Positions 17,426 to 26,807 are shown, numbered from the stretch's first letter. The stretch is 64,000 bases of DNA from Hyphomonas sp. (GCA_002700305.1 PACZ01000006.1:27069-91068), one strand, 5' to 3'. Notes: generated by a model from the sequence alone, not told the origin. Program-made: numbers and translations.

Positions 17426-17950
17426 TCAGGAAGCATCGGGACGGCCGGTCGCCGGCCCGTGGGCATTGGCATCCGGATCGGAAGGCAGGCGCCCCGCAAC
17501 CAGGGCGAGGCCGGCACTGGTGATCAGGAAGCTGACCAGCCGGGTCAGGGCAGTGCCGCGGGCGATCTCGATGGCGTGTTTCTGCTGCGCTTCCATCATG
17601 CCGCCGAAGCCGTCGGTCAGGCCAACCTCCTGAATCTGGGTCATCAGCGGCAACATGTCCGGCGACAGAACCGGAAGCAGCACGGCGTTGAGGATCGAAG
17701 AAACCACCACAAAGCCGAACAGGAACAGCACATTGAACCAGGCCGTCTGGCCGGCATCGTGCAGGCGCTTGGCGAGCACGCAGAAATAGCCCCACAACAA
17801 GGGATATTGCAGGAGCGCTGCGCCCACGGACGCGCCGACGATGAGAACCTGAATGATCAGACCGGCACCCGTGAGCAGGATCAGGCCGCGCAGAAAGTCG
17901 CGCGGGCCGATGCGGCCTTTTGGATTCAGCAGGACATAGGAAATGTCCAT
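17426..17950 (-). CDS. DUF805 family membrane protein
   Basis: 174 aa; AGGAG lies 11 bases before the ATG at 17950. The family hallmarks are present: N-terminal LNPKGRIGPRDFLRGLILL (arginine-containing entry motif) and CVLAKRLHDAGQTAWFNVL between membrane helices. There are about four membrane segments, the last near RLVSFLITSAGLALVAG. DUF805 proteins are small inner-membrane proteins of unknown biochemical role. The gene lies 26 bases upstream of the fourth paralog and probably shares its transcript. Confidence 0.88.
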   Translation of the reverse strand: MDISYVLLNPKGRIGPRDFLRGLILLTGAGLIIQVLIVGASVGAALLQYPLLWGYFCVLAKRLHDAGQTAWFNVLFLFGFVVVSSILNAVLLPVLSPDMLPLMTQIQEVGLTDGFGGMMEAQQKHAIEIARGTALTRLVSFLITSAGLALVAGRLPSDPDANAHGPATGRPDAS

Positions 17951-18041
17951 TCGTTGAAAGTCTCCTGTGGTCAGGTCGGGTCTTCTGCCGGGTTCTTATC
18001 AATAAACGATAAATCCGTGCAAGCAAAACCCGCACACTAAA

Positions 18042-18069
18042 GAGCCGGACCCCTCATAGGGCCCGGCTC
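18042..18069 (-). terminator. Hairpin after the DUF805 gene at 18116
   Basis: GAGCCGG pairs with CCGGCTC, with an inner CCC/GGG extension around CTCATA. The minus strand continues TTTAG, a short T-run, so it is a moderate candidate for a rho-independent terminator separating two DUF805 genes. Confidence 0.5.
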
Positions 18070-18115
18070 CCAATTCTACACCCGGCCGGGGCCGGGATCG
18101 AGGGACAAGCCGCGA

Positions 18116-18565
18116 TCAGACGAACGTATCGGCTGCGCCAGCGGTCGGGTTAAGCGGATCCGGACCGTACTTGTTCGGGCCTTTGGTGCCCGGGATACAA
18201 GCGATCACGATCGCGGCGATACCGGCAATCATGTTCAGCACCGGCACGAAATTGGCCACGACGAGGCCAGCATAGATCCAGCCCGTCTGGTTGATGTCAT
18301 GCAGGCGGCGAATGAACAACGCGATGCCCGGAATGATGATCGCCAGCACATAAATGGCCACCAAGGCGATAAGGATGAAGCCGAGCGGCGACACTTCCTC
18401 GGTGCGCATATTGATGCCGCCCAGAACGAAGAACAGTAGCGCCCAGACGCCAAAGATGATCAGGTTGAACAGGTAGACCCACCAGTATTCGGCGCGCGTA
18501 GAGCGGCCCTGGAAGTCGACATAACGCGAGAAGAACAATTTTATTGCGTCGGGAAAGCTGACCAT
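18116..18565 (-). CDS. DUF805 family membrane protein
   Basis: 149 aa; AGGAG precedes the ATG at 18565, which is better than the ATG at 18604. It begins MVSFPDAIKLFFSRYVDF, then QGRSTRAEYWWVYLFNLIIF, the typical DUF805 entry, and continues with IALFIRRLHDINQTGWIYA, the conserved RLHDxxxxGW motif between helices. Four membrane segments are visible. The C-terminus has GTKGPNKYGPDPLNP, the usual GxNxYGPDP tail of the family. Function unknown. It is third from the left in the cluster and is closest to canonical DUF805 (YhaH-like) proteins. Confidence 0.93.
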   Translation of the reverse strand: MVSFPDAIKLFFSRYVDFQGRSTRAEYWWVYLFNLIIFGVWALLFFVLGGINMRTEEVSPLGFILIALVAIYVLAIIIPGIALFIRRLHDINQTGWIYAGLVVANFVPVLNMIAGIAAIVIACIPGTKGPNKYGPDPLNPTAGAADTFV

Positions 18566-18663
18566 TTCAGGTCTCCTTGTGTTGCCGGGCCCCCTCTGAA
18601 GCACCCGAACTGTTGATCATTCTGATAAAACGCCGCCCGCGAAGTCTGGCGGGACTCTACCGC

Positions 18664-19197
18664 TTAACTGAAGGCAGATGCTGAACCGCCCGGTCCCGGG
18701 CCATACTGGTTGTCGTTCGGATCGGTCTTGAACAGGCTCATCACAAAGCCCACAACGCCGGTCACAAGACCAGTGGACAGGATCGACGGCAGCAATTGCG
18801 CCTGCGCCATCCGCTTGGATTCCTGCATGGCATAAGCCATCGCCGCCCCCGGATCATTGGAGGACATATAGTCCGCCATATTCTCTTCCATCTCGCGCTG
18901 CATGTCAGCGACATTCACCCCGAACAGGGGTGGCAGGATGGCCTGTGCGACAAGGGATACGATGATCGCCAGCACGACCATGGCAAGCGTCAGCCAGCCG
19001 GTCTTGCCGGCATCGTGAAACCGCTTGGTATGCACGGCGATCCAAGGCCAGATGAAGATGATGCTGATGAAACCCAGGAAGGGCGAAACATAAGCTGACA
19101 GCACGGTCAGGGCCGCGCTGATTCCGAAGAGAATCAGAACCCCCCGCCAATAGGTTGGCTGGTCGATGCGCCCGTTCGGGCTGAAGAGCAGTTCCAT
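18664..19197 (-). CDS. DUF805 family membrane protein
   Basis: 177 aa; GGGGGAA lies upstream of the ATG at 19197. Entry motif LFSPNGRIDQPTYWRGVLIL, then VHTKRFHDAGKTGWLTLAMV and the C-terminal PNDNQYGPGP tail define DUF805. A soluble loop rich in Met and Asp (~95-125, MQREMEENMADYMSS) is inserted between helices and may face the cytoplasm. It is the first gene of the four-gene run on this strand. The four proteins differ mainly in loop inserts, suggesting duplication followed by divergence. Confidence 0.92.
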   Translation of the reverse strand: MELLFSPNGRIDQPTYWRGVLILFGISAALTVLSAYVSPFLGFISIIFIWPWIAVHTKRFHDAGKTGWLTLAMVVLAIIVSLVAQAILPPLFGVNVADMQREMEENMADYMSSNDPGAAMAYAMQESKRMAQAQLLPSILSTGLVTGVVGFVMSLFKTDPNDNQYGPGPGGSASAFS

Positions 19198-19342
19198 TAC
19201 CGTTCCCCCAGATCAAATCCATTGATGAGGGGGACACTGCCCTCCTCCTCAGATCCGGCGGATCAGACGCCTGATCTGATCCACTCACCTGAGGCAGGAT
19301 AGCGCGGTAATTTCATTATTGGGAGGTTAATTCGCCCTTGGA

Positions 19343-21346
19343 TCAGGCAAACTCGACCATAATTTCGTCGGCCGCAACGCTGTCACCCGCCGAAACGTTG
19401 ATCGCTTTTACCGTTCCGGTTGCTTCAGCCCTGATAATGTTCTGCATTTTCATGGCTTCAACGACACAGACGGCCTCGCCTTCCTGCACTTCCTGGTCAA
19501 GCTCCACATCAATGGACACAACCAGACCCGGCATCGGGGAGATAATCAGCTTCGACGTATCGGGCTTCGGCTTCTCCGGCAGGCGGGCATGCAACTCGGC
19601 GATCTGCGGGGTGCAGACCAGCGCGCGCAGGGCAACGCCGCGGTGGCGGAAGACATAGCCTTCGGTCCGGTCAGCGAATTTCACGGCAAAGGTCTTGCCG
19701 TCCAGCGAACCTTCGACAAGGTGCTGGCCGGGTACCCAGTCAGTGATAAGCGTATGCGTCTTGCCGCCATCGATCGTGATTTCCGCATCGCCGTCGCCGC
19801 CAAGATCCAGCGTGACGGGATATTGCTTGTCGCCGAGGATCACGACCCATTCGCGGCGCGCTTCCGGCACCGGCGCCATGCGGCCCGAAGTGAGCGCAGC
19901 CCGGCGTGACAGGAAGCCGTGCACATAGGCAGCCGCGCAGATCAGCTGCGTCTCCTGAGTCTCCGTCGGCGGAACACCGTCAAAGCCTTCCGGGAACTCG
20001 TCCTTGATATAGGCCGTGGTGATATTGCCTGAGCGGAAACGGTCCTGGTCCATCACAGCAGCGATGAAGGGGATGTTGTCCTGGATGCCTTCGATGTGGA
20101 ACCGGTCGAGCGCCTCGCCGTGTACGTCGAGGGCCGTATCGCGGTCCTTGCCCCAGGTGATCAGCTTGGCGATCATCGGGTCGTAGAACATGGAGATTTC
20201 GTCGCCCTCGCGGACGCCGCTGTCCATGCGGACTTCCCCCTCGCCCAGCTTGCCTTCGCCCGGCGGGTGGAAGCGCTTCAGGCGGCCAATGGACGGCAGG
20301 AAGTTGCGGTACGGGTCCTCCGCATACACACGGCTTTCAACGGCCCAGCCATTGATACCGATGTCGGACTGTTTGATCGCCAGCTTCTCGCCGGCCGCCA
20401 CGCGCAGCATCTGCTCGACAAGGTCGACGCCGGTGATCATCTCGGTCACCGGGTGCTCCACCTGCAGACGGGTGTTCATTTCAAGGAAGTAGAAGCCCTT
20501 GTCCTTGCCGGACACGACAAACTCCACCGTGCCGGCGCTGTCATAGTTCACGGCCTTGGCAAGCGCGACGGCCTGTTCGCCCATCTTCTTGCGGGTTTCC
20601 GGATCGAGCAGCGGCGACGGCGCTTCCTCGATCACCTTCTGGTTCCGGCGCTGGATCGAGCATTCGCGCTCGTTCAGATAGATGCAGTTGCCGTGCTTGT
20701 CGCCCAGCACCTGGATTTCGATGTGGCGCGGCTCAAGGATGAATTTTTCGATGAAGACACGGTCGTCGCCGAAGGAGGATTTGGCTTCGGCCTTCACGGC
20801 CGGGAAGCCTTCTTCGACGTCCTTGTCATTATAAGCGACGCGGATGCCCTTGCCGCCGCCGCCGGCCGACGCCTTGATCATCACCGGATAGCCGATGTCC
20901 TTGGAGATCTTCACGGCTTCCTTGGTGTCTTCGATCAGGCCCATATGGCCCGGCACCGTGGACACGCCCGCTTCAGCCGCGAGCTTCTTGGAGCTGATCT
21001 TGTCGCCCATCGCATCGATGGCGAAGGCGTTCGGGCCGATCCAGCCGATGCCCTCTTCTTCCAGTCTTTTTGCAAAACCCGGGTTCTCGGACAGGAAACC
21101 AAAGCCCGGATGGATGGCTTCGGCGCCCGTGGCCTTCACGGCTTCAATGATCTTGTCGGCAACCAGGTAGGATTCCGATGCGGGTGACGGGCCGATGTGA
21201 ACCGCTTCGTCGGCCATTTCCACGGCCATTGAGCCGGCATCGGCATCTGAATAGACAACCACCGTCTGCACGCCCATGCGGCGGCAGGTCTTGATGACGC
21301 GGACGGCGATCTCGCCCCGGTTTGCAATCAGGATCTTCTTGAACAT
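19343..21346 (-). CDS. pccA: Propionyl-CoA carboxylase, alpha (biotin carboxylase/carrier) subunit
   Basis: 667 aa. Start MFKKILIANRGEIAVRVIKT is the biotin-carboxylase N-terminus. The ATP-grasp domain carries KASAGGGGKGIRV and LNERECSIQRRNQKVIEEAP. The C-terminal half includes the BT bridging domain and ends in a biotinyl domain with EAMKMQN, the modified Lys near residue 633. Size and the BT region fit the propionyl-CoA carboxylase alpha subunit, which carboxylates propionyl-CoA to methylmalonyl-CoA together with PccB (not in the window). A 3-methylcrotonyl-CoA carboxylase alpha subunit is a less likely alternative. The gene is alone on its strand, divergent from the DUF2157 gene. Confidence 0.9.
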   Translation of the reverse strand: MFKKILIANRGEIAVRVIKTCRRMGVQTVVVYSDADAGSMAVEMADEAVHIGPSPASESYLVADKIIEAVKATGAEAIHPGFGFLSENPGFAKRLEEEGIGWIGPNAFAIDAMGDKISSKKLAAEAGVSTVPGHMGLIEDTKEAVKISKDIGYPVMIKASAGGGGKGIRVAYNDKDVEEGFPAVKAEAKSSFGDDRVFIEKFILEPRHIEIQVLGDKHGNCIYLNERECSIQRRNQKVIEEAPSPLLDPETRKKMGEQAVALAKAVNYDSAGTVEFVVSGKDKGFYFLEMNTRLQVEHPVTEMITGVDLVEQMLRVAAGEKLAIKQSDIGINGWAVESRVYAEDPYRNFLPSIGRLKRFHPPGEGKLGEGEVRMDSGVREGDEISMFYDPMIAKLITWGKDRDTALDVHGEALDRFHIEGIQDNIPFIAAVMDQDRFRSGNITTAYIKDEFPEGFDGVPPTETQETQLICAAAYVHGFLSRRAALTSGRMAPVPEARREWVVILGDKQYPVTLDLGGDGDAEITIDGGKTHTLITDWVPGQHLVEGSLDGKTFAVKFADRTEGYVFRHRGVALRALVCTPQIAELHARLPEKPKPDTSKLIISPMPGLVVSIDVELDQEVQEGEAVCVVEAMKMQNIIRAEATGTVKAINVSAGDSVAADEIMVEFA

Positions 21347-21462
21347 CTCTACCCCGGCAGGCCTGTTAAAACTTACAGCTTGCCGCAGTTACGCCGCACA
21401 CCCGAACTTGTCCACACATGACGGAGCGACAAAAGGCCTTGCGAGTTGCAGTCAAAAATGTT

Positions 21463-21472
21463 AGTGATCACT
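21463..21472. promoter_or_regulatory. Possible operator AGTGATCACT
   Basis: Perfect 10-base palindrome within TTAGTGATCACTCA, about 23 bases before the DUF2157 start and in the intergenic region shared with pccA. The symmetry resembles TetR/GntR-type sites. No cognate regulator gene is adjacent, so this is a weak call. Confidence 0.3.
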
Positions 21473-21494
21473 CACTTATGAATGGGAGGCCGTC

Positions 21495-22463
21495 ATGCCG
21501 ACGATCCGGATTGATCTGCAACAGCTACAGGCCGAAGGGCTGATCGGCGCCGATCTGGCCCGCCTGATCGAGGCCCGTGCAGTCCCCGATTCCCGCTCCG
21601 GCCTGTTCGTGAATCTCGCCCTGATCATGGGCGCGCTGGCGGTCGCCGCAGGGACAATCGCGCTGGTGCCTGACGCTACGACAGGTCTGATCCTGGCCGT
21701 TCTGGCGATTGCGGCGGCCGAATTGACCCGCCGGGTCGCGCCGGGCGCCTCTCTGAAGGTGCTGTCAGCGGGGCTTGCCCTGATGGGCGTTCTCGGCCTC
21801 GCGGGCTGGATCGGCTGGCAATATGAGGACGCGGCCGACACCACCCTGCCTGCCCTGCTGATCACGCTGCTGCTCGGCGCGGGCGCCGTCTGGTTCCGCT
21901 CGGCCTTCATGATGGTACTGTCGGTTCTGGCGTTCGGCGCGGTCTTCGGCACGGGAACGGGATACTGGCACGCCTGTTACGGCCTGTTCGTTGAGCAGCC
22001 GGTCATGACCATCCTTGTGTTCGGCGCGCTGACGGCAGGCCTCTATGCCCTGCGCAGCCGGATCGGAGCAGTCTGGCAGAACCTTGCCGGGATTGCCGCG
22101 CGTACGGCTTTCTTCCTCGTCAATTTCGCCTTCTGGGTCGGCTCTCTCTGGGGCGACGATTTCGGGCCGGACTATCGCTATTCAGAAGAGACCGATTGGG
22201 AAACTTGGCGCGCCACCACCACGCACGTGCCGGAAGCTGTCTTCTCGATCGGCTGGCCGCTGCTGCTCATTGCTGTCATGGCCCGCAGCCGGAATGGCGG
22301 CTTCCTGTCAGTGACCGCAACCGTCTTCCTCGCGATCCACGCCTATACGCAGTATTTCGAGACCTTCGGCGCCCATCCCTGGACGCTGGTCATCGGCGGG
22401 ATCGGCCTCGTCGGACTGGCGGTCGGCGCAGCAAAGCTGATGAAGCTGCAGGCAGCCGCCTAG
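21495..22463 (+). CDS. DUF2157-type polytopic membrane protein
   Basis: 322 aa; GGGAGG precedes the ATG. A short soluble N-terminus (MPTIRIDLQQLQAEGLIGAD, then LARLIEARA) leads into about nine hydrophobic segments such as LIMGALAVAAGTIALVP and LKVLSAGLALMGVLGLAGW. The N-terminal layout and repeated helices resemble DUF2157 membrane proteins, which have no established function. A cytoplasmic or periplasmic loop (SEETDWETWRATTTHVPEA) interrupts the later helices. The 3' end overlaps the convergent ion-channel gene by 4 bases (22460-22463). Confidence 0.72.
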   Translation: MPTIRIDLQQLQAEGLIGADLARLIEARAVPDSRSGLFVNLALIMGALAVAAGTIALVPDATTGLILAVLAIAAAELTRRVAPGASLKVLSAGLALMGVLGLAGWIGWQYEDAADTTLPALLITLLLGAGAVWFRSAFMMVLSVLAFGAVFGTGTGYWHACYGLFVEQPVMTILVFGALTAGLYALRSRIGAVWQNLAGIAARTAFFLVNFAFWVGSLWGDDFGPDYRYSEETDWETWRATTTHVPEAVFSIGWPLLLIAVMARSRNGGFLSVTATVFLAIHAYTQYFETFGAHPWTLVIGGIGLVGLAVGAAKLMKLQAAA

Positions 22464-22921
22464 TCGTCCCGGCCCTCGATCTTGGCCTCGAAGGCGCGGA
22501 CGCGGGCCGTCAGCGAGACGAGGAAAGCTGTCGACCAGCTGATCAGGAGGAAGCCGTTCATGGATTCGGCCACGCCCAGCATCCGCCATTTGTGCGACAG
22601 GATCACATCCCCGAAGCCGACCGTGGTGAAGGTCGAAGTGGAGAAATAGACCGCCGTTTCGATCTGGTGGAGCTCACCCACAATCAAATAGGCAAAGGCA
22701 TATAGCCAGATCTGCAGCGAATGCAGGGCAAACAGGCTGAACACGACAATCAGGATGCCGAGCCCCTGCCCCAGCGTTTCGCCCATTCTCGACGTCCGGC
22801 GCCGGAATTCCCGCCCCCGTTGGCGCAACAGCGCGGTCAGGCCGACAAGCCCGGCAAAATGGATCGAGAAGGTAATCGCAACCATCAGGGTCGCAACGGC
22901 CAGATTCTGGAACAGGATCAT
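22460..22921 (-). CDS. Two-transmembrane potassium channel (Ion_trans_2 type)
   Basis: 153 aa from the ATG at 22921, supported by GGAGG upstream; the longer frame to 23173 has no such site. Three hydrophobic segments are seen: VATLMVAITFSIHFAGLVG, GLGILIVVFSLFALHSLQIW with WLYAFAYLIVG, and GVAESMNGFLLISWSTAFLV. The selectivity-filter sequence TFTTVGFGDV lies between the last two, preceded by VYFSTSTF, which makes a K+-selective pore likely. There is no cytoplasmic RCK/TrkA domain, so regulation is not evident. The family is found as small prokaryotic K+ channels; the tetramer would sit in the inner membrane. Confidence 0.88.
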   Translation of the reverse strand: MILFQNLAVATLMVAITFSIHFAGLVGLTALLRQRGREFRRRTSRMGETLGQGLGILIVVFSLFALHSLQIWLYAFAYLIVGELHQIETAVYFSTSTFTTVGFGDVILSHKWRMLGVAESMNGFLLISWSTAFLVSLTARVRAFEAKIEGRDD

Positions 22922-23051
22922 GTCCTGAGCCTCCAATAGTGCAGGCCTGTTTACCCTATAGCCATTTAGCTTTCGTTGACGCCGTAAAAATCTGCCGCCA
23001 CAAGCGCAGTCACAGCACAACAGACAATCAGAACAGGCAGGGAGGCCGACC

Positions 23052-23867
23052 ATGGCAGACACGAAAGATCTCGCAGGACGCAAGGCAATCGTCACAGGGT
23101 CGGCCACAGGACTTGGGCGCTCCATCGCGCTGAAGCTGGCAGAACGCGGCGCCGACGTGATCATCAATTGCACGAAATCGGTCGCCGATGCCGAGCAGAC
23201 AGTTGCCGACTGTCAGGCCCTTGGCGCCCAGGCGCGCCTGGTGCAGGCCGATGTCTCGACCGAAGAAGGCTGCAAGGCTCTGGCCGATGCTGCCGCCGTC
23301 TGGGGCAGGCTCGATATTCTGGTCAACAATGCGGGAATCACCCGCCATGCCCGTGACCATGCCGACCTGGGCGCCCTCTCCCGGCAGGATTTTCTCGACA
23401 TCTACACGGTGAATGTCGCCGGCCCGTACCTCATGATGCAGGCCTGCAAGACGCTGCTGGAGAAATGCCTCGAAGAAACCGGCCGGCCGGCAGCGGTGCT
23501 GAACGTGTCGTCCATCGCCGGCGTGACAGGTGTCGGGTCTTCGGTCGCCTATGCCGCCTCGAAGGGCGCTTTCAACACAATGACGCTGTCTTTGGCCCGT
23601 GCGCTGGCACCGGCGATCAGAGTTAATGCAATTTGCCCCGGATTTATCGGCACCCGCTGGTTCAAGGACCAGATGGGCGAGGAACAATACAAAAAAATGG
23701 AGGCTGGTGTCGCTGCGTCAGTCCCCCTGAATGTGGCCAGCGGCCCTGATGACATTGCAGATTCCGCCGTTTTCTTCTGCACCGATGCGAGTCGCCATGT
23801 GACCGGCGAAACCCTGCTTGTGGATGCCGGCATGCACCTTGGTTATGCCCCTCTGGTAGCTCGCTGA
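23052..23867 (+). CDS. Short-chain dehydrogenase/reductase (SDR)
   Basis: 271 aa NAD(P)-dependent Rossmann enzyme; GGGAGG lies before the ATG. Cofactor motif KAIVTGSATGLGRSIAL (TGxxxGxG), then LDILVNNAGITRHA (NNAG), catalytic Ser in LNVSSIAGVTG, and the YxxxK pair in VAYAASKGAFNTM. The tail VTGETLLVDAGMHLGY is typical of classical SDRs. N41 in VIINCTKS rather than an Asp/Arg suggests no firm NAD versus NADP choice. The substrate cannot be told; 3-oxoacyl-ACP reductase-like or polyol/sugar dehydrogenase-like roles are possible. It is monocistronic, with the divergent K+ channel gene upstream. Confidence 0.88.
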   Translation: MADTKDLAGRKAIVTGSATGLGRSIALKLAERGADVIINCTKSVADAEQTVADCQALGAQARLVQADVSTEEGCKALADAAAVWGRLDILVNNAGITRHARDHADLGALSRQDFLDIYTVNVAGPYLMMQACKTLLEKCLEETGRPAAVLNVSSIAGVTGVGSSVAYAASKGAFNTMTLSLARALAPAIRVNAICPGFIGTRWFKDQMGEEQYKKMEAGVAASVPLNVASGPDDIADSAVFFCTDASRHVTGETLLVDAGMHLGYAPLVAR

Positions 23868-24040
23868 CGCATTCGTGACGCCCAAAGAGCAGGCAGGAGT
23901 GCCTTAAGTCTGCTCAATTCGGCGGCGATCCTTAACTCGGTACCCGGATAAACTCTTTTTCAGTCCGCCGTCCCCGGATGGCGCGTCAATCTGTCCCCGG
24001 CGCTCAACGGAGCGCGCTCATAACGAACGGGGAAGTTCAA

Positions 24041-24724
24041 ATGGTATCCAAACTCACACGGGCGGGGGTCGCCCTCGCAGCACTCGCTGCCGCCGCGGGC
24101 GGCGCCTATGCCGAAGGCGAATGGTCGGGCAACGTCGCACTGACGACAGACTATGTCTGGCGCGGGGTATCCCAGTCCAACGAAGACTTCGCGATCCAGG
24201 GCGGCTTCGATTATTCCAATGGCATGTTCTACGCCGGCACCTGGGCGTCGAACGTCGATTTCGGCGACGAGCCGGAAGATGCCAACCTGGAACTGGACCT
24301 GTATGGCGGTCTCGCGGGGGAGACTGAAAGCGGGATCAGCTGGGACGTCGGTTTCATCTACTACGCCTATCCTGACACGGAAGAAGCAGACTACGACTTC
24401 GTCGAACTGCAGGGCGCGCTCGGCTACACTTTCACCAGCGGCGTTTCGGTCGGCGGTGCGGTGTACTGGGATCCGGACAATGAGAACGTCTATGTGGAGG
24501 GATCTGCGGGGTATTCCTTCACCGACGCCTTCTCGGTGGACGCTTCCGTCGGCAACTACAGCTTCGATGCGGGTGGCGACTACACCAACTGGTCGCTCGG
24601 CGGCACCTACTCCCTTCCGATCGGCATCGATGTTGACCTGCGCTACTGGGATACCGACGGCGACGACATCTATGGCTCGATTGCCGAAGAGCGCGTTGTC
24701 CTGACGCTCGCCAAGTCTCTCTAA
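24041..24724 (+). CDS. Outer-membrane porin of the TIGR02001/TorF type
   Basis: 227 aa from the ATG at 24041 with GGGGAAG upstream; the in-frame codon at 23978 is not supported. A signal peptide (LTRAGVALAALAAAAGGAYA) precedes EGEWSGNVALTTDYVWRGVS. That phrase, with QSNEDFAIQGGFDYS and the repeated YxGTWAS-type strands, is the signature of the TIGR02001 putative outer-membrane family. Alternating aromatic/polar strands and short acidic turns continue to the end, so a beta-barrel is expected. The C-terminus LTLAKSL lacks a terminal Phe. A strong terminator follows at 24783-24822. Confidence 0.88.
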   Translation: MVSKLTRAGVALAALAAAAGGAYAEGEWSGNVALTTDYVWRGVSQSNEDFAIQGGFDYSNGMFYAGTWASNVDFGDEPEDANLELDLYGGLAGETESGISWDVGFIYYAYPDTEEADYDFVELQGALGYTFTSGVSVGGAVYWDPDNENVYVEGSAGYSFTDAFSVDASVGNYSFDAGGDYTNWSLGGTYSLPIGIDVDLRYWDTDGDDIYGSIAEERVVLTLAKSL

Positions 24725-24782
24725 GGCTTCCGGTTCCTCCAACTGCGCGGGGATCATGCCCTCCTCCACGCGCAGCAAGGTG

Positions 24783-24822
24783 AAGGCCGCTGGTTCCCGC
24801 CGGAACTGGCGGCCTTTGTTTT
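24783..24822 (+). terminator. Rho-independent terminator after the porin gene
   Basis: AAGGCCGC pairs with GCGGCCTT, with an inner GGTTCC/GGAACT extension around a CGCC loop, followed by TTTGTTTT on the plus strand, 58 bases past the stop. Confidence 0.88.
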
Positions 24823-24894
24823 ACCCAAATGTCTTCCTATCTGTAGGATAGAGGGGGCTCCCCAGAACCAGACCGACTTGAAGGAGACGATTGC

Positions 24895-26718
24895 GTGGCA
24901 GCCGAGTTTACACCTGTGCAAGCTGTCGATGCGCTCGTTCCGGCGATCACGCTGCTTGGCTTTGGTGCGGCCTCTGCGCTGGTGACGAAAGCGGCCCGGC
25001 TCAGCCCGATTGTCGGCTACCTGATCGTCGGCATACTGATCGGACAGTACGGCCTGGGCCTGATCCATGAGAGCCCGGCGACCCACCTGCTTGCAGAGCT
25101 GGGCGTTGTGTTCCTGCTGTTCGACATCGGCATGCATGTCTCGATGCGGGAACTGAAAGAAAGCCGCCGCGACCTGCTGGGCCTTGCGCCCGCTCACCTC
25201 ATGCTGACCGGCCTGATGAGTGCCGGCGCCCTCTGGATGATCGGCATCGCCTGGCCCATTGCTCTGGCCGTGGGGCTGAGCCTCGGCCTGTCCTCAACCG
25301 CTGTGGTCGCCCGCATCCTGACCGAGCGCGAGCAGAATTCCTGCCCCATTGGCCGGGCCGCCACACATGTCCTGATCTTCCAGGACATGGTGGCGATCTT
25401 CCTGATGATCTACGCCACGTCTCTCGGCGGGGCAGAAACCGGCGCCTCCGGGCTCGCCGGCGTCATCTCCACGCATTTGCTGGCCGGGGCAGACCTTCCG
25501 CTGATCGCCTCCCTGGCGCTCTCGCTGGTGCAGGCAGGCCTCGCCTTCTTTGCGGCGGTGCTGGCAGGTAAATATCTGATCAACCCGATTTTCCGGACGC
25601 TGGCGATTATCCGCAATGAAGAGGCCTTTACGGCCTTCACCCTGCTCTTCGTCCTGGCGGCCGCCTGCGCCACGGCGGTGGCCGGACTGTCCCTTACCCT
25701 CGGCGCCTTCCTGGCGGGGCTGGCCGTGTCCGGGACGCCCTACCGGCATGAAGTGCAGACGGAGATGGCCCCCTTCCGAAGCCTGCTCCTTTCTTTCTTC
25801 TTCATCAGCGTCGGCCTCTCGATCGATGTCCCGGCCCTGATGCGGAACCTGCCGCTGGTTCTGCTGGCGGCCGGGGGCCTCATCGGCTTCAAGACTGCGC
25901 TTGGTTTTGCCGCCGCGCGGCTGAACGGGTGGAGCGTTCCGGGCGCGACGCAGCTGGCCTTCCTCTTGGCGCAGGGATCGGAATTCACGCTGGTCGTGCT
26001 GTCGCTCGGCGCCATCGTCACCGGCATGCCTGGCCCGCTGATGAGCAGTGTTGTGGCCGCCGTCGCGCTGTCGCTGGCGATCGCTCCGGTCTGGGCCGAC
26101 CTTGGCGCACGCCTGTCCCGCGAGATCGTCCGCCGGACACAGTCCCGGACCGAGGCTGCGCCCAGATCCACGCCGCTGCTCGACCGGCCGGTCATCATCG
26201 TCGGCATGACGCAGACCGGACGGCTGGCCGTCGACGCGCTGGAAGATCACGGCATCCCTTACATCGCGACCGAGTTCGACCCGGACCGGCTCCTGTCCGC
26301 CGTGGCAGATGGCTACCGGGTCTCCTTCGGCGATGCGTCGAACCTGAAACTGATCGAAGCCATCGGCGGCAACCAGGCCCGCGCCATGGTGCTCGGCTTC
26401 CCGCGCTATGAAGTCTCCCAGGAGGTGACGCCGGTCGTGATGCGGCGCTTCCCTGACCTCAAGCGCTTTGTCACGGTCGACACTGCGGAGGACATGGAAC
26501 GCTTCTCCAATCTCGGCGTGCGCACGCATTTTGCCATGGGCGAGCCGCGCGGCATCGAAATGGTGATCGACATGCTGAACGCGCTCGGTGTCCCTGAAGA
26601 CGAGGTCAGTGCCTGGCTCAGTCACGAAACCGAGCGTTTCGCCATCGGGGAAGCCAAGGCGGACGATGATGAGGGTGATCTCGACCCCGTGGAGCCGGAC
26701 CTCGACCAGGCCGCCTGA
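24895..26718 (+). CDS. Kef-type monovalent cation:proton antiporter (CPA2)
   Basis: 607 aa from a GTG start preceded by AAGGAG. Residues ~10-390 form a Na+/H+ exchanger membrane domain with about twelve helices (GYLIVGILIGQYGLGLIHE, LGVVFLLFDIGMHVSMREL, SLGLSSTAVVARIL). Residues ~420-540 form a TrkA_N/RCK nucleotide-binding domain: PVIIVGMTQTGRLAVDALED, in which the usual GxGxxG glycines read GMTQTG, followed by EFDPDRL. The tail is very acidic (DDDEGDLDPVEPDLDQ). It resembles KefB/KefC/YbaL proteins that export K+ in exchange for H+. No KefF/KefG ancillary gene is adjacent. It may be regulated by nucleotides, as is usual for this domain. Confidence 0.9.
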   Translation: MAAEFTPVQAVDALVPAITLLGFGAASALVTKAARLSPIVGYLIVGILIGQYGLGLIHESPATHLLAELGVVFLLFDIGMHVSMRELKESRRDLLGLAPAHLMLTGLMSAGALWMIGIAWPIALAVGLSLGLSSTAVVARILTEREQNSCPIGRAATHVLIFQDMVAIFLMIYATSLGGAETGASGLAGVISTHLLAGADLPLIASLALSLVQAGLAFFAAVLAGKYLINPIFRTLAIIRNEEAFTAFTLLFVLAAACATAVAGLSLTLGAFLAGLAVSGTPYRHEVQTEMAPFRSLLLSFFFISVGLSIDVPALMRNLPLVLLAAGGLIGFKTALGFAAARLNGWSVPGATQLAFLLAQGSEFTLVVLSLGAIVTGMPGPLMSSVVAAVALSLAIAPVWADLGARLSREIVRRTQSRTEAAPRSTPLLDRPVIIVGMTQTGRLAVDALEDHGIPYIATEFDPDRLLSAVADGYRVSFGDASNLKLIEAIGGNQARAMVLGFPRYEVSQEVTPVVMRRFPDLKRFVTVDTAEDMERFSNLGVRTHFAMGEPRGIEMVIDMLNALGVPEDEVSAWLSHETERFAIGEAKADDDEGDLDPVEPDLDQAA

Positions 26719-26807
26719 TCTGCCCCGCTTTCCCTGAGGCGAAGTGGAGGCTGGAAATTGCGCATGATGGGGTCTATAGGCACTCCCATTCCCTTCAGGA
26801 GGCTTAA

